A model generated the notes under the pieces. The model did not search any database, was not told the DNA's origin, and saw only the letters and a list, made by a program, of their open reading frames with translations. A stretch of DNA of 14,218 nt, from assembly GCA_001804045.1 (NCBI GenBank), contig MHFD01000077.1:144-14361 (forward strand), in the 5' to 3' direction. Shown here piece by piece: positions 13,178 to 14,218 of this stretch (position 1 is the stretch's first letter; each line of letters begins with the position of its first letter). The position numbers were made by a program, and so were the translations under genes. The stretch is from Omnitrophica bacterium RBG_13_46_9. Lineage in GTDB: Bacteria > Omnitrophota > Gorgyraeia > JABMRN01 > RBG-13-46-9.

Positions 13178-14218
13178 ATGAAAAACACTGTCCTCGTAAT
13201 CGCCGGGGAGACTTCCGGCGACATCCATGCCGCTAACCTTATCAATAATCTGAAAAGACTGAATCCGGACCTGCGCTTTTTCGGCATAGGCGGAAAAAGG
13301 ATGCAGGATGCGGGGGCAGAGCTCGTCGAAAGGATGGAAAAGCTCTCCATAATAGGCGTTTGGGAAATTTTTTTGAAGTTAAAAGAGATACACCGGGCCT
13401 ATAAAAGAATTACTGAAAAAATACGCAATACCCCTCCCGGTCTCGCTGTCCTTGTTGATTATCCGGGTTTCAATCTCACTTTGGCGAAGATCCTGAAAAA
13501 AAGAGGCATCCCCGTTATCTACTACATCACGCCCCAGGTCTGGGCCTGGGGAAAATTCAGGATCCGGTATATTAAAAAATATATAGACAAGGCGATAGTG
13601 ATCTTGGAGTTCGAGGAGGATCTCTTCAAGGAGCACGGCATTGACGCGACCTTCGTGGGACATCCGCTTCTTGACACTGAAAGACCGTCTCCGGCTGACA
13701 GAAAATCGTACGGACTCGAGGATAAAAAGACCACCATCGCTCTATTGCCGGGTTCCAGGGAATCAGAGGTTAAGAAAATACTCCCCCTGATGCTCAAAAC
13801 CGCGGATCTAATATCAAAACGGAAGAATGTTCAATTTGTCCTGTTGAAAAGTTCCGGCGTGGAAGATGAGATCTATGGCAGGATATTAAAGAAGTCGGAC
13901 ATAGGTATTACCGTAATCAAGGACAACAGTTACGGGTGCTTATCTTTATCGGATTTTGTATTCACCGCTTCAGGAACGGCGACGCTTGAGAGCGCCATAA
14001 TGGAGCGGCCCATGCTCATCACGTATAAGACATCTTTTCTTACATTTCTCCTTTTTAAGATCTTCGCGAAAACCCGTTCCATAGGCCTGGTCAATATAAT
14101 AGCCAAGCGCCGGATCGTGCCAGAAATAGTCCAGTACGATGCCAGGCCCGAAAGGCTTGCCTCTGAAATATTATCTATTATCTCGTCGGATAAAAGGTCG
14201 GAAGAGCAGATCCAAAAC
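13178..14218 (+). CDS. lpxB: Lipid-A-disaccharide synthase (partial, 3' end outside window)
   Basis: LpxB joins UDP-2,3-diacylglucosamine and 2,3-diacylglucosamine 1-phosphate to make the lipid A disaccharide at the inner membrane. The frame is open for 347 codons to the window edge, about nine tenths of a usual LpxB. Visible signatures are VLVIAGETSGDIHAANL (5-21), FFGIGGKRMQDAG (34-46), VLVDYPGFNL, the hallmark YYITPQVWAWG, FVGHPLLD, ALLPGSRESEV, and SGTATLESAIMERPM in the nucleotide-sugar-binding half. The ATG at 13178 gives the expected N-terminus, but its upstream sequence (ATCGGAA) is a weak ribosome binding site. It follows gfo in the same direction, separated by the 131-bp element and about 95 bp with no visible gene. 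Confidence 0.95.
   Translation, partial: MKNTVLVIAGETSGDIHAANLINNLKRLNPDLRFFGIGGKRMQDAGAELVERMEKLSIIGVWEIFLKLKEIHRAYKRITEKIRNTPPGLAVLVDYPGFNLTLAKILKKRGIPVIYYITPQVWAWGKFRIRYIKKYIDKAIVILEFEEDLFKEHGIDATFVGHPLLDTERPSPADRKSYGLEDKKTTIALLPGSRESEVKKILPLMLKTADLISKRKNVQFVLLKSSGVEDEIYGRILKKSDIGITVIKDNSYGCLSLSDFVFTASGTATLESAIMERPMLITYKTSFLTFLLFKIFAKTRSIGLVNIIAKRRIVPEIVQYDARPERLASEILSIISSDKRSEEQIQN

Overview
This 14.2-kb window looks like a bacterial chromosome from a Gram-negative (lipid A-making) lineage. The gene set is core housekeeping: translation (serS, rpsB, tsf, frr, tRNA-Lys), UMP kinase, RNA repair (RtcB and archease), and lipid A synthesis and export (lpxB, an MsbA-type ABC exporter, and an NAD-dependent Gfo/Idh oxidoreductase beside lpxB). 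The gfo-lpxB-msbA neighbourhood, the short EF-Ts, and long intergenic spaces crowded with word-like repeats and hairpins would fit a candidate-phylum genome such as Omnitrophota. No taxonomic marker here proves that, so it is an inference.

Layout. Everything from 33 to 11220 is on the minus strand. Read in transcription order it holds: an MsbA-like exporter (11220-9391); a consensus sigma-70 promoter (9335-9308); the classic translation operon rpsB-tsf-pyrH-frr (9201-5593); tRNA-Lys(UUU) (5434-5362); a hairpin-dense non-coding stretch (about 5240-4660); archease and rtcB (4659-2696); a composite repeat (2674-2299); and serS, an M50-like membrane metalloprotease and a GIY-YIG protein as a tightly packed three-gene operon (2249-33). 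A divergent intergenic region of about 800 bp (11221-12026) separates this block from the plus-strand pair gfo and lpxB. lpxB runs off the right edge.

How the genes work together. rpsB/tsf/frr supply the ribosome and its elongation and recycling factors, and pyrH is their usual companion. Archease activates RtcB for RNA ligation. lpxB makes the lipid A disaccharide, the exporter is the likely lipid A flippase, and gfo may modify a sugar nucleotide for the same pathway.

The most unusual content is non-coding. (1) A 131-bp three-hairpin element occurs twice with no mismatch, once splitting rpsB from tsf and once at the end of gfo, where it supplies the stop codon. (2) Two related composite repeats upstream of serS and the exporter gene are built from GTTGC/GTTTC cores at exact 9- or 10-bp steps with mirror-image arms. 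(3) Two hairpins have the same 11-nt loop type but different, fully paired stems. (4) A 24-bp direct repeat copies the tRNA-Lys 3' end.
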